Below, in pieces: positions 22,610 to 34,953 of a stretch of DNA of 64,000 nt. The first letter of the stretch is position 1. Each line of letters begins with the position of its first letter. Origin of the DNA: Bryopsis sp. KO-2023 (lineage: Eukaryota > Chlorophyta > Ulvophyceae > Bryopsidales > Bryopsidaceae); assembly GCA_030272585.1 (NCBI GenBank), contig BSYQ01000011.1:1302001-1366000 (forward strand), in the 5' to 3' direction. The translations under genes and the position numbers were made by a program. The notes below the pieces were generated by a model. The model saw only the letters and a program-made list of their open reading frames with translations, did not search any database and was not told where the DNA came from.

Positions 22610-23893
22610 GGGGGACAGGGATATCCGAGGGGGGTGGAAAATGATCCATCATTTTTTCTCTGTTGCTTTTTTCTGTTTTTTTTCTACTGTTTTTTTTTGG
22701 GGGGGGGACAGGGGGACAGGGGGGCCGGGAATATCCATGGTGTGTAGGATGTGTGGAAAATTTTCAGCATCGCTGTTTAATCCACGAAAACGAACGTTTG
22801 TTTTCGAGGTTTTTCAGGATTCGTCCGATATGATGGTGGATGAACCGGATGTAATGAGGACAACCAGCAACATCATTGCCGTTATGAGCAAATTTCTGAA
22901 CCAGAAGGAGGCGCTCCTGAAAGAAATGAAACAGCTGAATGACAGGGCGTCCCAACAAGACAGCAAAGGGGGGGTTGGCGATGCGGAGGGTGGTCAGCGA
23001 ACGTCGTATGCTGGCATCATTCTCCGGCTGAAGGTAATGGTGCCCTCGATACAGTCAGTCAATTGATGGGTGGCGGGGAAAAAGCCACATCCATCGATGG
23101 AAAAAGTCGGGGAACTGACATCTGCATGTGCATGGTGTGTATATGCTAGGAATTGAACAGCAATTTAGAGAGTCTGGACAAAGCGATGGATAAGGCGGTG
23201 CCATCCAAATCGCAGCAGAAGCTGAAAACTCAGGGTGCCCGGATGAGTGATGAAACCACGGACGATCAGCCAGAAATCGTTTCTTCCAGCAGGATGATGC
23301 CCAGCATCTGTCTGACTATGCCCGCATCCGAGCAAATCCCCAACCAGATGCCATCCACAGATTCCCAGAACACATCGACGTCTGCTCCCATGACAGACGA
23401 CCGAGAGGGGGTGCACTCGCAAGATTCAGTGGAGACGATCAGTGGGGTGGACCAGCGCCATCCGAACGAAATTCAAGCTGCCATTGGAATGGTCACGGAG
23501 GGTAAAACTGAAGCGAACGGAATCATGATTCGAGGGATGAACATCCGGAGTGGAATGAAAAACGATAACGAATCGGCATTGCTGGAAGCAGAGGATGGTG
23601 GGGGTGTTGAAGGGGGTGGTGGCCAGGGTTTGGAGGATGAGTCGAGGGATGCGAGTGAATTTATCGAAAGGGAAACGGGGGCCAACATCATCTCCGACAC
23701 TCTGTCGATCATATGTGTGCTGAAGCAGAGCTTCGAAAGGGGCAGTTTGTCAGGGACGTTGGATGGGGCGCTGGATGAGGTGATCGATGGAATGGCATGC
23801 AAGGATGATAAGAATTCAGTGGATATGGCCAGGTTGAAAGAATCGCTAAAATCGCTAAAGTCGCTGGCGGGAGGGGCTTGTGGGGAATGGTGA
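21154..23893 (+). CDS. LIN9: LIN9 / ALY-like MuvB subunit (DIRP domain)
   Basis: Model: 21154-21384, 21603-21748, 21928-22086, 22281-22437, 22818-23033, 23150-23893; 550 aa, with GT-AG introns and phases kept throughout. LIN9 is the core scaffold of the MuvB/DREAM complex, which with Myb and E2F/DP controls cell-cycle genes in the nucleus. Residues about 65-125 form the DIRP domain: a W-I-L-x-E-F start, IDRPWL, then LSRCEWSMIRSVIIKPRRFS and an F...ER helix. A beta-rich segment follows (VGQQVVARHPITKRIHDG, then VHFSHDMGVEFVPDVDLMPINP), as in animal and plant LIN9/ALWAYS EARLY. Exon 5 matches the coiled-coil region (IIAVMSKFLNQKEALLKEM). The last exon has a long Ser/Thr/Glu-rich insert and a C-terminal helix pair resembling the LIN9 end. 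The start ATG 21154 opens the first exon; 21091 is an in-frame alternative in low-complexity sequence. Confidence 0.88.
22490..22745 (+). repeat. Triplicated T-run/G-run repeat in LIN9 intron 4
   Basis: Three degenerate units, each a T tract followed by a G tract and then a GGGA(A)TATCC-type tail: about 22483-22560, 22566-22650 and 22680-22740. The middle unit has about 20 T followed by about 25 G, a candidate G-quadruplex former on the plus strand. Confidence 0.75.
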
Positions 23894-26800
23894 TTTGTTT
23901 CTGTTCCTTTGCAAAGAATTTTGTGGGCCCTTTTTTTTGAAAAGGAGGGGGGGGGGTTGTAGGTGGGTGTTTTTGGATGAATTGATTTGATAGTGGGTGG
24001 GTGGGGGTTTGTTTCAGATTGGGTGAACCAGCAGAAGCTGGGTTTTTGATTTGCAGGTGGGAATGCTTTTGGTGTTGTGTTGGTGATCTTTTTTCACTTT
24101 GGTGGAAAACTCTAGAAAAACAATTATCATGTGGTTCATGGTTTGTGCAGTGGGGATTTGTGTTGCTTGTGAGAATTGATGCGTCTCTAAATGTTGTTTA
24201 TGTTGACCTGTCCAGTGATAATTATTCATAATTATAATGATTCATCTATCTATCAATCATTTGGAAAAATAAAGCCTGGGTTCAAGAAAACACAAGGCAA
24301 GAAATGAAATGCTGCCTGGATTTCCTCTCTTTTCGAGTTTGGAAAACCACCAAATGCTTAATGGGTATCTTCTCAGTGGAAATGAGGAAAGAAATCAACA
24401 CAAGCAGCACAGCATTTTTCCACACACACAACTTTTGAACAATAGATGGATGGATGGACGAACAAATATAATTCTGTGTTTTACAGTTTCCCCAAGAAAA
24501 GAAAAAAAAACAACCGTGCCAGCAACAATGATATGTGAAAAAACCCACACTAAATAGCCGAAACAAACGGGGAGAGAGAGAGGGGAGGGGCACCCCTTCT
24601 CCCACAAATCCTTCAGAAAACAATTGAGAGTCTGAAGGAGGCCGAATGCTAAGTTTCCTGGGATGAAGCGGGTGGGGAAAAAACCCACACAAAAAAAAAA
24701 CTAATCGGAGAGTTCCAGATACAACTTTCTTTTCAACTGGTGGGTTTTTTTCATTTTTCTCCCTCTCTCTCTTGAAGCCAACTAGAAGCCCCCCCTTTTT
24801 TTTCTTTTTTTTTGAAAGGAAAGGTCTCAGAAGCCCATTGAATGTTCCCCTGTTACCTCTTACTACCCCCTCCAATTTTTTCTTCCTCGAAAGAATGACT
24901 GAGAAGGAAGAGCTTTTTTTATCTTTTCGGTGTGAAAAGTGTGTGTCTTTTTTTCTATTGAAAGAAACAAAAACGAAAGGGAAAAACGAAAAAACAGCAA
25001 AAAAAATATATATATATATATAAATATATGTTTCTTCTTACCTGAAACTGTTTCCCTTTTCTTCCCCCCCCCCCCCCCCTTTTTATGTGTGTTACCGAGC
25101 TCTCTTTCCTCACCCCACCCCACCCCACCCCCCAAAAAAAGGGGAAGAAATGAAACCTCAATCCAAAGGCAAAACTAAAATGAAAAGTGTCCCCTGTTCT
25201 CTACCTCTCTCTCTCTCATGTTTGTTTGCTTCTTGTTTTTTGTTTGTTTGTTTTTTGGGTCTTTTTTTCTCCCCCCACTCCAACTTCTTTATTTTCAGAA
25301 AAATGACGATCGATGTTTTTTTTTGTTCAAACATACCTTCCTTGAAACTTCAAACCCTTTGCAGACCCGAGCGAAATATCAAGGGAGAGTTCGCGAATGT
25401 AAAAAAACCAAGCAATGAAAAAAAACCAAAAAAGGAAACCAAAATAAAGAAAAAAACGCAAAAAAAAGAAATGAAAATCAGATGCTTGCCAATGCCCACT
25501 CATCACCCCCCCCCAAAAAAAAATAAAAATAAAAATCCATTATAAAACAAAAAAGTTCCCCCCTTGATTTTTTCCTCCACCCCTTTTTTTTCATTAAAAA
25601 AACCCCGACCTCCTGGATGTAATAGGCATGAAATTGTGAAATTCGAAATTCACACAAAAACAACAGATCTCATTTTTCTTCTTTTCCTTTCAAATTCACT
25701 CTCTTATAACAATAATAATAAGCCCTCCAGCAATATCATCAAAATCTAGCGCTTTTTTTTTTTAATACAGATATTTCCCCCATTTTTCCTCCCTCCCTTT
25801 TTCCCCTCTACTCTTTTTCAAGCCCGATATATCAGAAATGAAAAGCAAATTCCTGTGGGGAAAAAAAAGGGGAAAACCCCCCAACCAAATCCCATGAAAA
25901 TAAAAAGTAAAAAAATACATCAAAGCACATTTTCCTACTGTTCCTTTTTTTTCTGTTTTTCATATTCGTCAAATACCTTTTTTCAGTGCAACTCCCATTT
26001 TGTTTTCCTTTTTGCTCCTATATATGTAGATATATATTTAAATATATATATATATATATATATGTATGTTTGTGAAATATTCCTTTCTCTAGATCAACAG
26101 CAATCCGGCGCATCCATTTCCCAATCCTATTTATTCTTTCATCGATCTGGCCTCTATTCCACACTCTTCCTTCTGTTTTGAACTTTTCCCTTGAATTTTT
26201 TTTTAAAACGTGCGTGTGTGAAGTTTTCTTTGGGGGTCGAGTTGAAAAAAATCTATGAAAGTCAACCAAACCTTTTTTTCCCTTTTTTTTTCCTCTCTTT
26301 TTTCCCCCTTTTTTTTCCAACCCCCCTTTCCCCCTTTCTTTTAACTTTTCAGCCATTTCACAACCACATCTTCTCCTACCTTTTTTCCCTTCAACAAAAT
26401 ATATTTCCTGAATTTTTGTTTTTCCCTTTTTGAAAAATTCCCCCGATAGGAAAAAAAAAATGCTCGCACCTATCATACAATACCTAAAAGAAAGGAAGAG
26501 GAGGAATGTAATGGATGCTAAAAAACCCAGCAATCGAACCATTTTTTTTCCAAAAAAAAATGCTGAAGATCAACCCCTAGGCTTTCTCTGTTCCCCAAAC
26601 CCATCCAAATTCTTTAGGGGGAAAAGACGACGCTAAGAGAGTGTCTTTTTCAACTTCACTTTTTCCCCTCACTGACTTAATGCTGAGGTCAATTTTCATA
26701 GGGTAAAAAAAAAGAACACCTCTCCCTCCCTCTCAAACTTTTTAATTAAAAAAGGGAAAAAAAAAAGTACCAGTCCCCTCCGCCTCCATCAACATCTGCC

Positions 26801-28486
26801 CCCTTTTAATTTTCCCGCCCCCTTCTCATTTTTTATCTGTGCGGGCGGTTCCCCCCCCCCCTTTTCCTCTTTTTTTTCTTTTTTTTTTTCCCCGACCTCA
26901 CCTACAGGGAAAAGCCGGTCAATTCATGATAAACAAAAGATCTTTAAAAACAGAAAAAAAAAACCACCCCAGGGACACCCACTGTTTTCACCAGAAACCT
27001 AACCAGGAATTTCTCAATAAACGCAGGTACACAGCCCCTTTTTGTTTATGTCATTTCCCACCCCCCCTCCCCCCAAAAAAAGAAAAGAAACTAACCCCCT
27101 TAAATTTTGCCAGTTGGTGATTGCTCCAGATTCTGTAACCCCCCATGCCAGCCCCCCAAATTTCCCCCCTCACACTCTTTTTTTTTCTCACTCTTCTCAC
27201 AATGTTTTGATGTCAGTCTGGCAAAAAGAAAGGATGCATGTATCCAGATGGTCGTGATTTAAAGCCAAAATAAAAGAACATAACTCCCTTTAATTCCTTT
27301 ACATTCTTTAATTGGTGCAAATTTCCCCCCCCCAGGGGAATCTCCTCCCCCTTCCCAACAATTTTTTTTTTTCGAATTTTTAAATCAAAATCTACGATCA
27401 TTGTTGAAGCCAACGGACCTAAAATATTTCTTTTTTTTTTTTTTTTTTTTTTTTTCTTTTTGGCATATTTTGTGAAATTTTTTGGGGGGTCGATCAATCC
27501 CCATGAGAATGGCTCCAGGTGATTACAAGGAAACCTCTGGTTTTTTTTCTCTCTCTCTTCTTTCGTTGTTTTAAAGAAAAATATATATATATTTCCTGGC
27601 TAATGAATTTAATTTCGAGAAGTCCGACTATGGAGCACCACTGGTGACTAATATATATAAAAACACATTTAAAAAAAAAGATAAGATTCTTTTAAAAGAG
27701 AAGCAGAAAAAACTGAACCCTGCGTTCTAAAAAGTTCCACATGATACGATCGACAAGAAACTGTCGATCCGATCAAATTGAAATGATACTCGGCATGCTG
27801 CTTTTTTTTTTTTTCCTTTGAGAAGAATTCTCTTCTTTTCCCCTTTTCCCCAACACCTCGACCCAACCTCACCTCCCAGAGATTCAATCATTTTCACTAC
27901 CACCCCTTTAGGGCTCCCATAACCAAAACCCCATCAATTCCAAACAAGGCCCTTTTTTCCCACTCTTCTTCCCAACATAGCAGCACGCCTAGTCATAAAT
28001 GTTTTTTTTACATATACAAGCATATATGCATCAATTTTTTTTTTGTCCGAAGAGAGGGAACCCACCCCCAAAAAAAAATAAATCCAGATTTAATTTTTCT
28101 TTGGGGAAAAATTCTTCCTCTAATCCCTTCTTCTCAAAAACCAAAGTGTTTTCTTTTCTCCCCACTGAATTTTGGCTTTTTTTTTTCTTTTTCGCTTTTT
28201 TGCAACGATTTCTTTCACTATTTTTTTCTTTTTTTTTTTTTGGCTAAGACAAATAAGGGCACACCCCTCCCTTGATTCTCCCCCCCTCCCCCCAAAATAT
28301 GATAAGAAGAAGAAAAATATAAAGGTATAAAACATTGAAAACAAAAACAATTCTTTGATAGATGGTTGATTTTTTGTTGTCTTTTTTTTTTGCATATGAA
28401 ATGGAGCCCCCCAAAAAACCCAGTTTCCCCCTTTCACAGTTTTTTTTCTCTCTCTCCATCCCCCCTCAGGATGAAAAAAGGATCCA
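23894..28486. other. Gene-poor, homopolymer-rich 4.6-kb stretch
   Basis: No supportable gene. Sequence is dominated by T, C and A runs (for example C16 near 25063-25079 and about 28 T at 27428-27456), TA microsatellites (25009-25027, 26040-26063) and pyrimidine-rich tracts. A possible LIN9 polyadenylation signal AATAAA is at 24268-24273. The open frames here are composed of Lys, Phe and Pro runs and look like artefacts of composition. Confidence 0.6.
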
Positions 28487-29543
28487 CTAGATATCAGCTA
28501 AGGCAGTATCTGTCGACCCGCAGCTTTCCTGATCTCCAGTAATATAGCTGCCTTCCATGCTGCCCAAATTCAATCCCTCCCAAATCTGCGCTGGCAGCAC
28601 CGCGTGCTGTTGCGCTGAACCTTGCCCTCCTGCGAGGTTTCGATGGAAGAGATGCTCCCTCAAAAGCTGTTGATTGGCCTTGCTGAAAAGCTCTATCGGG
28701 AAGCGATCTTGTGGCGGAAGCGACGACCGCAGCAAGACTGTTGAATCTTGATTCGATGTGGAAGACGAGGTTATTTGGGTGGCATTGGCTCGCTGCACCG
28801 CATAGGTTTTTATCAAATCGTCGGCGACCTCGTCCACTTTCTCGTAGAGAGCGCAAACCTCCATGATTGGCTCCTGCAAACGCAACGAAACAAAAACAGA
28901 AAAATAAGGGCGGAAACCTTGTGGGTGGAAGCCATCAGCTGGAGTCGCTGATGGCTTCCAAATTTGAGAAGGGGGAGAAAACGCTTTCTCCAGCGGTCTC
29001 CAACTGAGACGTCTGCAGACGCGACGGGAAAAACAAAAACCGAAGGGGGCTGACAGACACGTGACAGCTGTACGGCAGCAACCCCCTCCCAACCGAAAAC
29101 CCCACCGAAACCAAAGCCAGCCAGCGAGTCGAAAAAAAACAACACCGCTGCACGTGACCGTCCGTGGTAGATAAAACGCACGCTCAGTGAGCCCCGCGTG
29201 TTTCTCGAGGTAACGAAACCTCACAAGCGAATCTGAGTCTGGCAGGGGATGCTGCGTTGGTTTGTGGCATTCCCAACGTCTATAGAGTCCTCACCAACGA
29301 TGGTAGTCGGACGGTCAGAACCTCGACAACGTGCTGTGCTAGCTCGTTGATCTTCACTACATCGCTGCGGGGAAAGTCTGGCCTGTTGGCCAAAAACCTG
29401 TTCATTCTGCAGGCGCCACAGAAGCGTCATCAATACCCTCCGGCCGACGGTTACGCAACGACACGCAGAAAACAGGAAAAAAACAACGCTCCATCGGATA
29501 CCCACATTTCGCTGCGCACGAAGTCCCTGAGTTTCTGCTCCAT
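28487..29543 (-). CDS. Small three-exon protein, unknown function
   Basis: Model on the minus strand: 29506-29543, 29295-29406, 28487-28873; 178 aa. Donors are GTGGGT and GTGAGG; acceptors are CCTGCAG and TTTGCAG; phases 2 and 0 fit. It starts MEQKLRDFVRSE. The N-terminal half is predicted helical and probably coiled coil (SDVVKINELAQHVVEVL, then VCALYEKVDEVADDLIKTY). The second half is Ser/Gln-rich with IELFSKANQQLLREHLFHR. No signal peptide or membrane segment. Size and helical heptads recall small subunits of larger complexes, but I do not recognise the family and assign no function. Exon 1 is only 38 nt, so the start is the least certain part. Confidence 0.6.
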
Positions 29544-30994
29544 TGCTGTGATTCTTTTTCCTTTGCGTGGGCTATAGCTTTTTTTTTTCGTCGACAAGGG
29601 TGTCCCTTCTCCAATGAATTTCCGCAGCCTCCCAAAAACAGACCGGATGAAAATGAACCTCGACCTCAGTGCTTGGTGTTTTTCTAACGAATAGGGAGGG
29701 CTCGACTCTCGACCGCTCTCGGCAGATTGTCCTTAATTCGTTCCAGTTTTTCACCCCGTGTTTTCTCTTTTTGTTTCTTATCTTTTCTCGGTCCGAACTT
29801 CTGATGGTGGCTCCTCTGACAGAAACTCCTTTTACAGTACGATGGCCAAGCGCGGTCGGCGAAACACAAAACAACCAAAAGAAATGTCGAGCGACACAAC
29901 AAAACCCCCCCCGTTGTTGAGCGACAGAAGGAAAAAAAAGAAAAAAACTCCGCTCGGTACCTCCGTCCACCCCTGTTTTTGGCGGTTTTCTTTGGGCTGC
30001 GGTGGAGTACAGTATTGTGAAAACTTTAGTGGATGTGAATTTCATGCGTCAACCAAGGTGGATTGATTTGGACAGCAAGGGGGCTTGCTGTGGTGGTCGC
30101 GAGGAATGAGTGCTCGAAAAAAAGCCTGACAAAGGGTGTGCGATATAAATTCACGGTTGGTGATTTGACGTAACGGATGATTTGCGGGGTGATTGCAAAG
30201 GCGACCCACTGCTCGTTCCACCCAACCACCACCACATCAAAACCGTCCGAGGAGAGCGTTTGGTACTTTTCTGCTTACCAAGCGTACCTTCTCAACAGAT
30301 GGTTTGTTTCTTGCGTTTCGTTTTCCGTTGGGCTGTACCCTCAACACTGTACTCAGTCCGAGGGGGTGTACATGCAGTGGCGGCCAATCAGTCAGTCAAT
30401 CAATCAATCTGTTGTGTTTTTCCCCCACCACACCATTGGTGGTATGTCGCACTTGCATGGGTGTTGCACTGTTGCGAGCCAGTCGCTTTTACACCAAGAG
30501 TAGTTCAAAGACATCATAAACTTCCGTCGTATATGCTTCCCAAAGTTTCTGTCGAGCCTGCGAAACGCCACACGAAATCGACCAATTTGATCCATTTCTC
30601 AACACAATCAATGATCATAGTTGTTGTTTTTTGAGCATTTTCTTTTGTCAACTGATGCTTGATTGAACACACGTGTAAAAAAAAAAGACTTCTGCTTTCC
30701 ACTGGTCCGTAAGGATACACAGACAAAAAGTTAAACAAAACAACAATGATAAGAACAAAAAAACAAAACAAAACACTGTGAAACGAAACCAGGTGTTACA
30801 ACAAGAATCATACACAGATTTCCAGAGAGTCTTTTGAAGGGTACAGTCAGCCATTATCATAAACAGACACCATAATGAACCACAATGAACATCGACGTCA
30901 CATCCGCTTCTGTTTCGCTTCCCCTCTGGATTTGGTTTTTCTTTCCTTTCTGCCTGGAGATATTCGAACGACTCGGTGGCGTCGACACTTCATT
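29544..30994. other. Intergenic between divergent genes
   Basis: No gene seen; it separates the minus-strand three-exon gene from plus-strand ATG16, so it should contain both promoters. A TATAAAT word occurs at 30144-30150 (TATAAATTC), too far from the start to call a core promoter. Confidence 0.4.
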
Positions 30995-33603
30995 ATGAAC
31001 ATTACGGTGGACGCTTGGCTGTCCTCAGACATTCTGGGCAAGTTACAGCGTCTGAACGAAAAACATCATGCAGCCCAACACTTCGTCGATGATTACCAAG
31101 TGGCGCTGCGGAAATCTCAAATTTTCGAGGTGGACACCGGTCACTTGAAAAAAGAGGTCGAGTCGCTGCACCAAGAAGTGCTGGAGAAGGATGCCCAACT
31201 CCAGAGCGTGGTGGAAAAATCGTGGAAGATCGCTCAAGCGGAAAAGTTTGAAAGCGAGAGGAACAAGGTATGGTGGGGGCTGGGTTTTTCCACAACAAAT
31301 CCTTGATCTTGCAGGATTTCTTTCTGAGATTGAGAGTGGCTGTCTGAAATGAGGAATTTTTTCAAATAAACAGAAAATGGCCTGGCTTCTTATGAAATGT
31401 TCGAGTTTGGATTCGACATGTTTTTTTTTATGGTTGCTGTGAGGCTGGTTTGTTCCGAAAATAAAGCCAGCAATTTTCAGTGTTTTGCAATAGATACTGA
31501 CCCTTCTGGGTCAGCCCTTTGTATGGTGGTGTGCATAGAGCAAGAAAAAAAAAACATTAAAAAAAAATGTTGAGAAAGCTTTCCCATCCAGAACGAAAAA
31601 AAATATCAAAGAAGCTATGTTGAAAGAAGGTTAACAAACGGCAGCCTCGATGTATCGAAACCAGGTCCGGGAGGAAAATGAGGCCCTGTCAGCTCAAATG
31701 TCAGAAATATCTTCCAAAATGGATTCCATGACAGCCACCATGGAGTCGATGACTTCCGAAAAAGAGCAAGCCATGCTGGACCTGGCTTCCGCATACACCA
31801 CCATCGAACAGCTGGAAGCCAGGGTCGACCAGCTGGAAAAAGATTTGGCCAACGAAAGGGAGGCTTGCGAAATTGCGGTGGAAAAGTACAAATCGAACAA
31901 CGACAGGGCGGAAGAATGCATGAAATCGAGGGATGCCCTGGACAACGAAATAGTGGTGTTGAAAGAGGACGTTCGCAAGCTGATCGAAGAACGTACGGGG
32001 GTGATGGACCGGGCATTCAAATTGCAAAGCGAAACCGAGGAGAGGGAAAAAAGACTGGACAGCTGGGAAAAGCGGCTGGAAGAGATGGAGCAGATCAAAT
32101 TCAAGCCGAGGAGTGTGTTTCAGCTGCCGTGGACAAGGAATAAAAATGCTCGACCAACAAACGTATGAGTTTCCCCCCCAAAAAAAAAATCTGCCCTTTT
32201 CTTTTTTCTGGTGTGACATGGAGGATGGAAACGCCATGTCAGTTTTGAATCGGATAACATCGCATGCATGCATGTGATGTCCCCTAGAATGATTTTGCTC
32301 CCCCTTTGAGGGATTTTTTTCCCCCTTTTCACAGGCTCAGACCCCTGCACCTTCCCCAGCGCCGGGCCCTAGCCTTGCTCCAAATGAGAACCACGATTTC
32401 GTGGTTTTGGATGGAGCCGACATCGCGATAGATACCGATTTTAGCGCCACTTACGTGACAGAGTGCAAAGTTCCTCGGGCAGATTTCAGAGCGTCCAAAT
32501 CGCATCAGAAGGGGTGCACCGGGGTGGCTTTCTCGCCGCTGAATGGAAGCATCGTGGCAACGGGTGGAGATGATGGGACGCGTTTTCTGTGGAATCCGGT
32601 CACCAGAAGCGTGGTGAGGAGCTTGGATTTGGTGGTCGAAGGGGGGGTGATGGATGTGGCATTCACGTGCAACGACGACCATCTATTGGCGGCGTGCAGG
32701 GACTGCTCTGTGAGGGTTTGGAGTGCAACAGGTGAGAATTGTTCTTGTACATTATATATGCATGCATGGATATTGGGATTGTCGAATAGTCGTCTTGATT
32801 GCAGCGATTGGACCACGCAATCAGTCGTGATGAACGAAACGGGGTTTCTCCGTAAGGAAGCTGGTGTGACTTAGTCGGTGTGGGTGATTTCAGGTCAATC
32901 GGTGAGACTGACGGGGCATAGCAAGGGAGTGAATTGCGTGGAGTGCAGTCCAGCGGATGCAACCCGTGCCGTGTCAAGTGGGGAGGATTACAACATCATC
33001 TTGTGGAGTTTGGAAAGGGGGGGCTTCCAGTTGGCTTCTCAGCGTGTCCAGCGCAAAGCTTTGACGGTGTGTTACAACCGTGAAGGGAATATGGTGTTGT
33101 CAGGTCATGTGGGTGGCAAAGTCGGACTCTGGGATGTGCGATCCAAAGAGCTATGTGTGTCGAACTTCGAAAACGAGGTCCATAACGATACGGTGGTTGG
33201 GCTATCCTCATTCCCGCACTCCAACAACTTGTTCCTCTCTGCGGGGCGGGACAATCGCCTGTTAGTTTTGGATTTGCGATATATGGGTGGGTTGGAGCAG
33301 GTGGAGGAATACTCTTGCCCTGGTTTCTCGATTGGAACAATCGGATACATGGGCCAAGGAAGCTGTGTGCTGGGGATTAGCCCGGATGGTAATTTCCTGG
33401 TGGCTGGTTCTGGGGACGGCCAGCTGAAGGTGTGGAACAGGAGGGAAAAGGCACATCGGGTGTTAGAACAGCCTTTGAAGAGCGTGCATCACAAAGGCAC
33501 CCCCGTGGTGGCTTGCGCGTGGAGCCCCACAGACAATCGAATCGTCAGTTGCGATAAGAATGGGGTGGTGGTTTTCTGGGAGGATGACCCTAACCAAAGG
33601 TGA
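30995..33603 (+). CDS. ATG16: ATG16-like autophagy protein (coiled coil + WD40)
   Basis: Model: 30995-31267, 31665-32162, 32335-32731, 32894-33603; 625 aa, phases 0, 0, 1. ATG16 binds ATG12-ATG5 and directs lipidation of ATG8 on the growing autophagosome membrane. The N-terminus has an ATG5-binding-like helix with early Trp (MNITVDAWLSSDIL). A long coiled coil follows at about residues 20-240. A Pro/Ser linker leads to a segment with VVLDGADIAIDTDF. Then comes a seven-bladed WD40 propeller at about 305-625, with blades showing GH/SH...W-type ends such as GGDDGTRFLW, CSVRVWS, YNIILWS, GKVGLWD and GQLKVWN. Length is close to animal ATG16L1 (about 607 aa). The acceptor of exon 2 lacks a clear pyrimidine tract, so that boundary is the weakest. 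An upstream in-frame ATG at 30875 would add 40 residues unlike the family. Confidence 0.85.
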
Positions 33604-34950
33604 TCTTGAGGAACCCTTTAGAGAGTCCAAATCTGAACTTCGCACGAGTGTGTGATGTTGGGTGAATTTGTAGGGGATCTGAAATTGCAGTGTTTTTCAT
33701 TTTTTTTTTTGTGCCAATGTATTGGCTTGTATTTTGCTTTCGTGGGGTCGGAGTGCGTACCGAAAGATGTATAATATGTCATCTCGTTTGTGAATTTTTT
33801 GTTGGGTTTTTCACTTGAGATTATTTGGTCTGTCTGGAAGAGTGTTTTGAAGGATTGGTTATTTCATCTCGAATCTGGTTCGGAGCTGCTTATGTTCTCC
33901 TCAACACACTCCCTTGTGTGCTATGGTGAAATGCTGCTTCAGCAGTATCTTTTTAAGGGGACATTTTGATTAATGGTGCGGCCCATGTCTGCCACAGAAA
34001 CAACTGTTATGTTATGTTACTGTTATGGTCAACTGTATCGCTCTTTTTTGTTTTTTTTTTGGGGGGGGGGAAAGAAAGGGGCCTAATATCCAGGGCTGGA
34101 GATACACACCAAACTCCCAGAAGCTAAAAACTCCTCGACGAAAACATCTGGATCTTGACAGAAATGACTCACTCGACCGCTCAATTTGCAACGAACGGAA
34201 AGCCAGGTGAAATTTGATATAATTTGATCAATAACACATTAGTCCGTCCTTTCTTTCGCCCTTCGTAGCCATAGATCTCTTGTTCAAGTTCGATCGATCG
34301 ATCAAGGTGATCAAGAAACCCCAGCTTGTTTTCCGTCAAAAATTAACCCCACCCCGCTTGGAAGGAACCCCCCCCTCCTGAAATAATCAAAACGAAAAAT
34401 TATTAATCCTCAGCATTTGATGCCAGGCACCGATCCATTTTTTTTCCCTCTTCTTCCTGAATTTTTAGAGTAAGCAAAATCGCAACCCAAATAAAAAAAC
34501 CCTCAGCTGAACAAAAAAACTCCATTTAGTTGTTTGCGTTTTCTTGAACATGGGTGTGCCATCCAACCTTGCAACTTTTTCAAAACCTTTTTTTTTCTCT
34601 CTCTCTCTTTCTGAAATTACTGCATCCAAAAACGACAGACATTCATTGTACGTACATATAATATTGCCTGCCTTTTCGAAGTAAATAAACATATATGCAA
34701 ACAAATATAGCTATAAAATACGTGCAAGTCATATGAACACCTCCATGCAAAAAAAAATATGCTTTCTATCTTATACTCTCATCAGCAACAAAAAAACATG
34801 CCAAATCAGGTCAATTTGTCTTGGAATGTTGAACCACGTGCTAGGGTTAAACCAATTCAACCCAACCCAGCCCTGCCCTCACTCAAAATAAACTTCAATT
34901 AAGATCCCCCCACACTTTATTTCTTCTGTTAGCTCTTCCCCAGCAGCGAA
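33604..34950. other. Intergenic, no gene seen
   Basis: AT-rich, with a T9G10 junction at 34050-34070. Holds 3' ends of ATG16 (plus) and the PAN gene (minus), which converge here. Confidence 0.45.
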
Positions 34951-34953
34951 CCG

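Noticed and set aside
23894-28486. Many Lys-, Phe- and Pro-rich open frames
   Set aside because: They follow homopolymer composition, lack splice-supported neighbours and show no domain.
29572-30045. Minus-strand 157-codon frame
   Set aside because: Low-complexity basic composition, no partner exons; lies between divergent gene starts.
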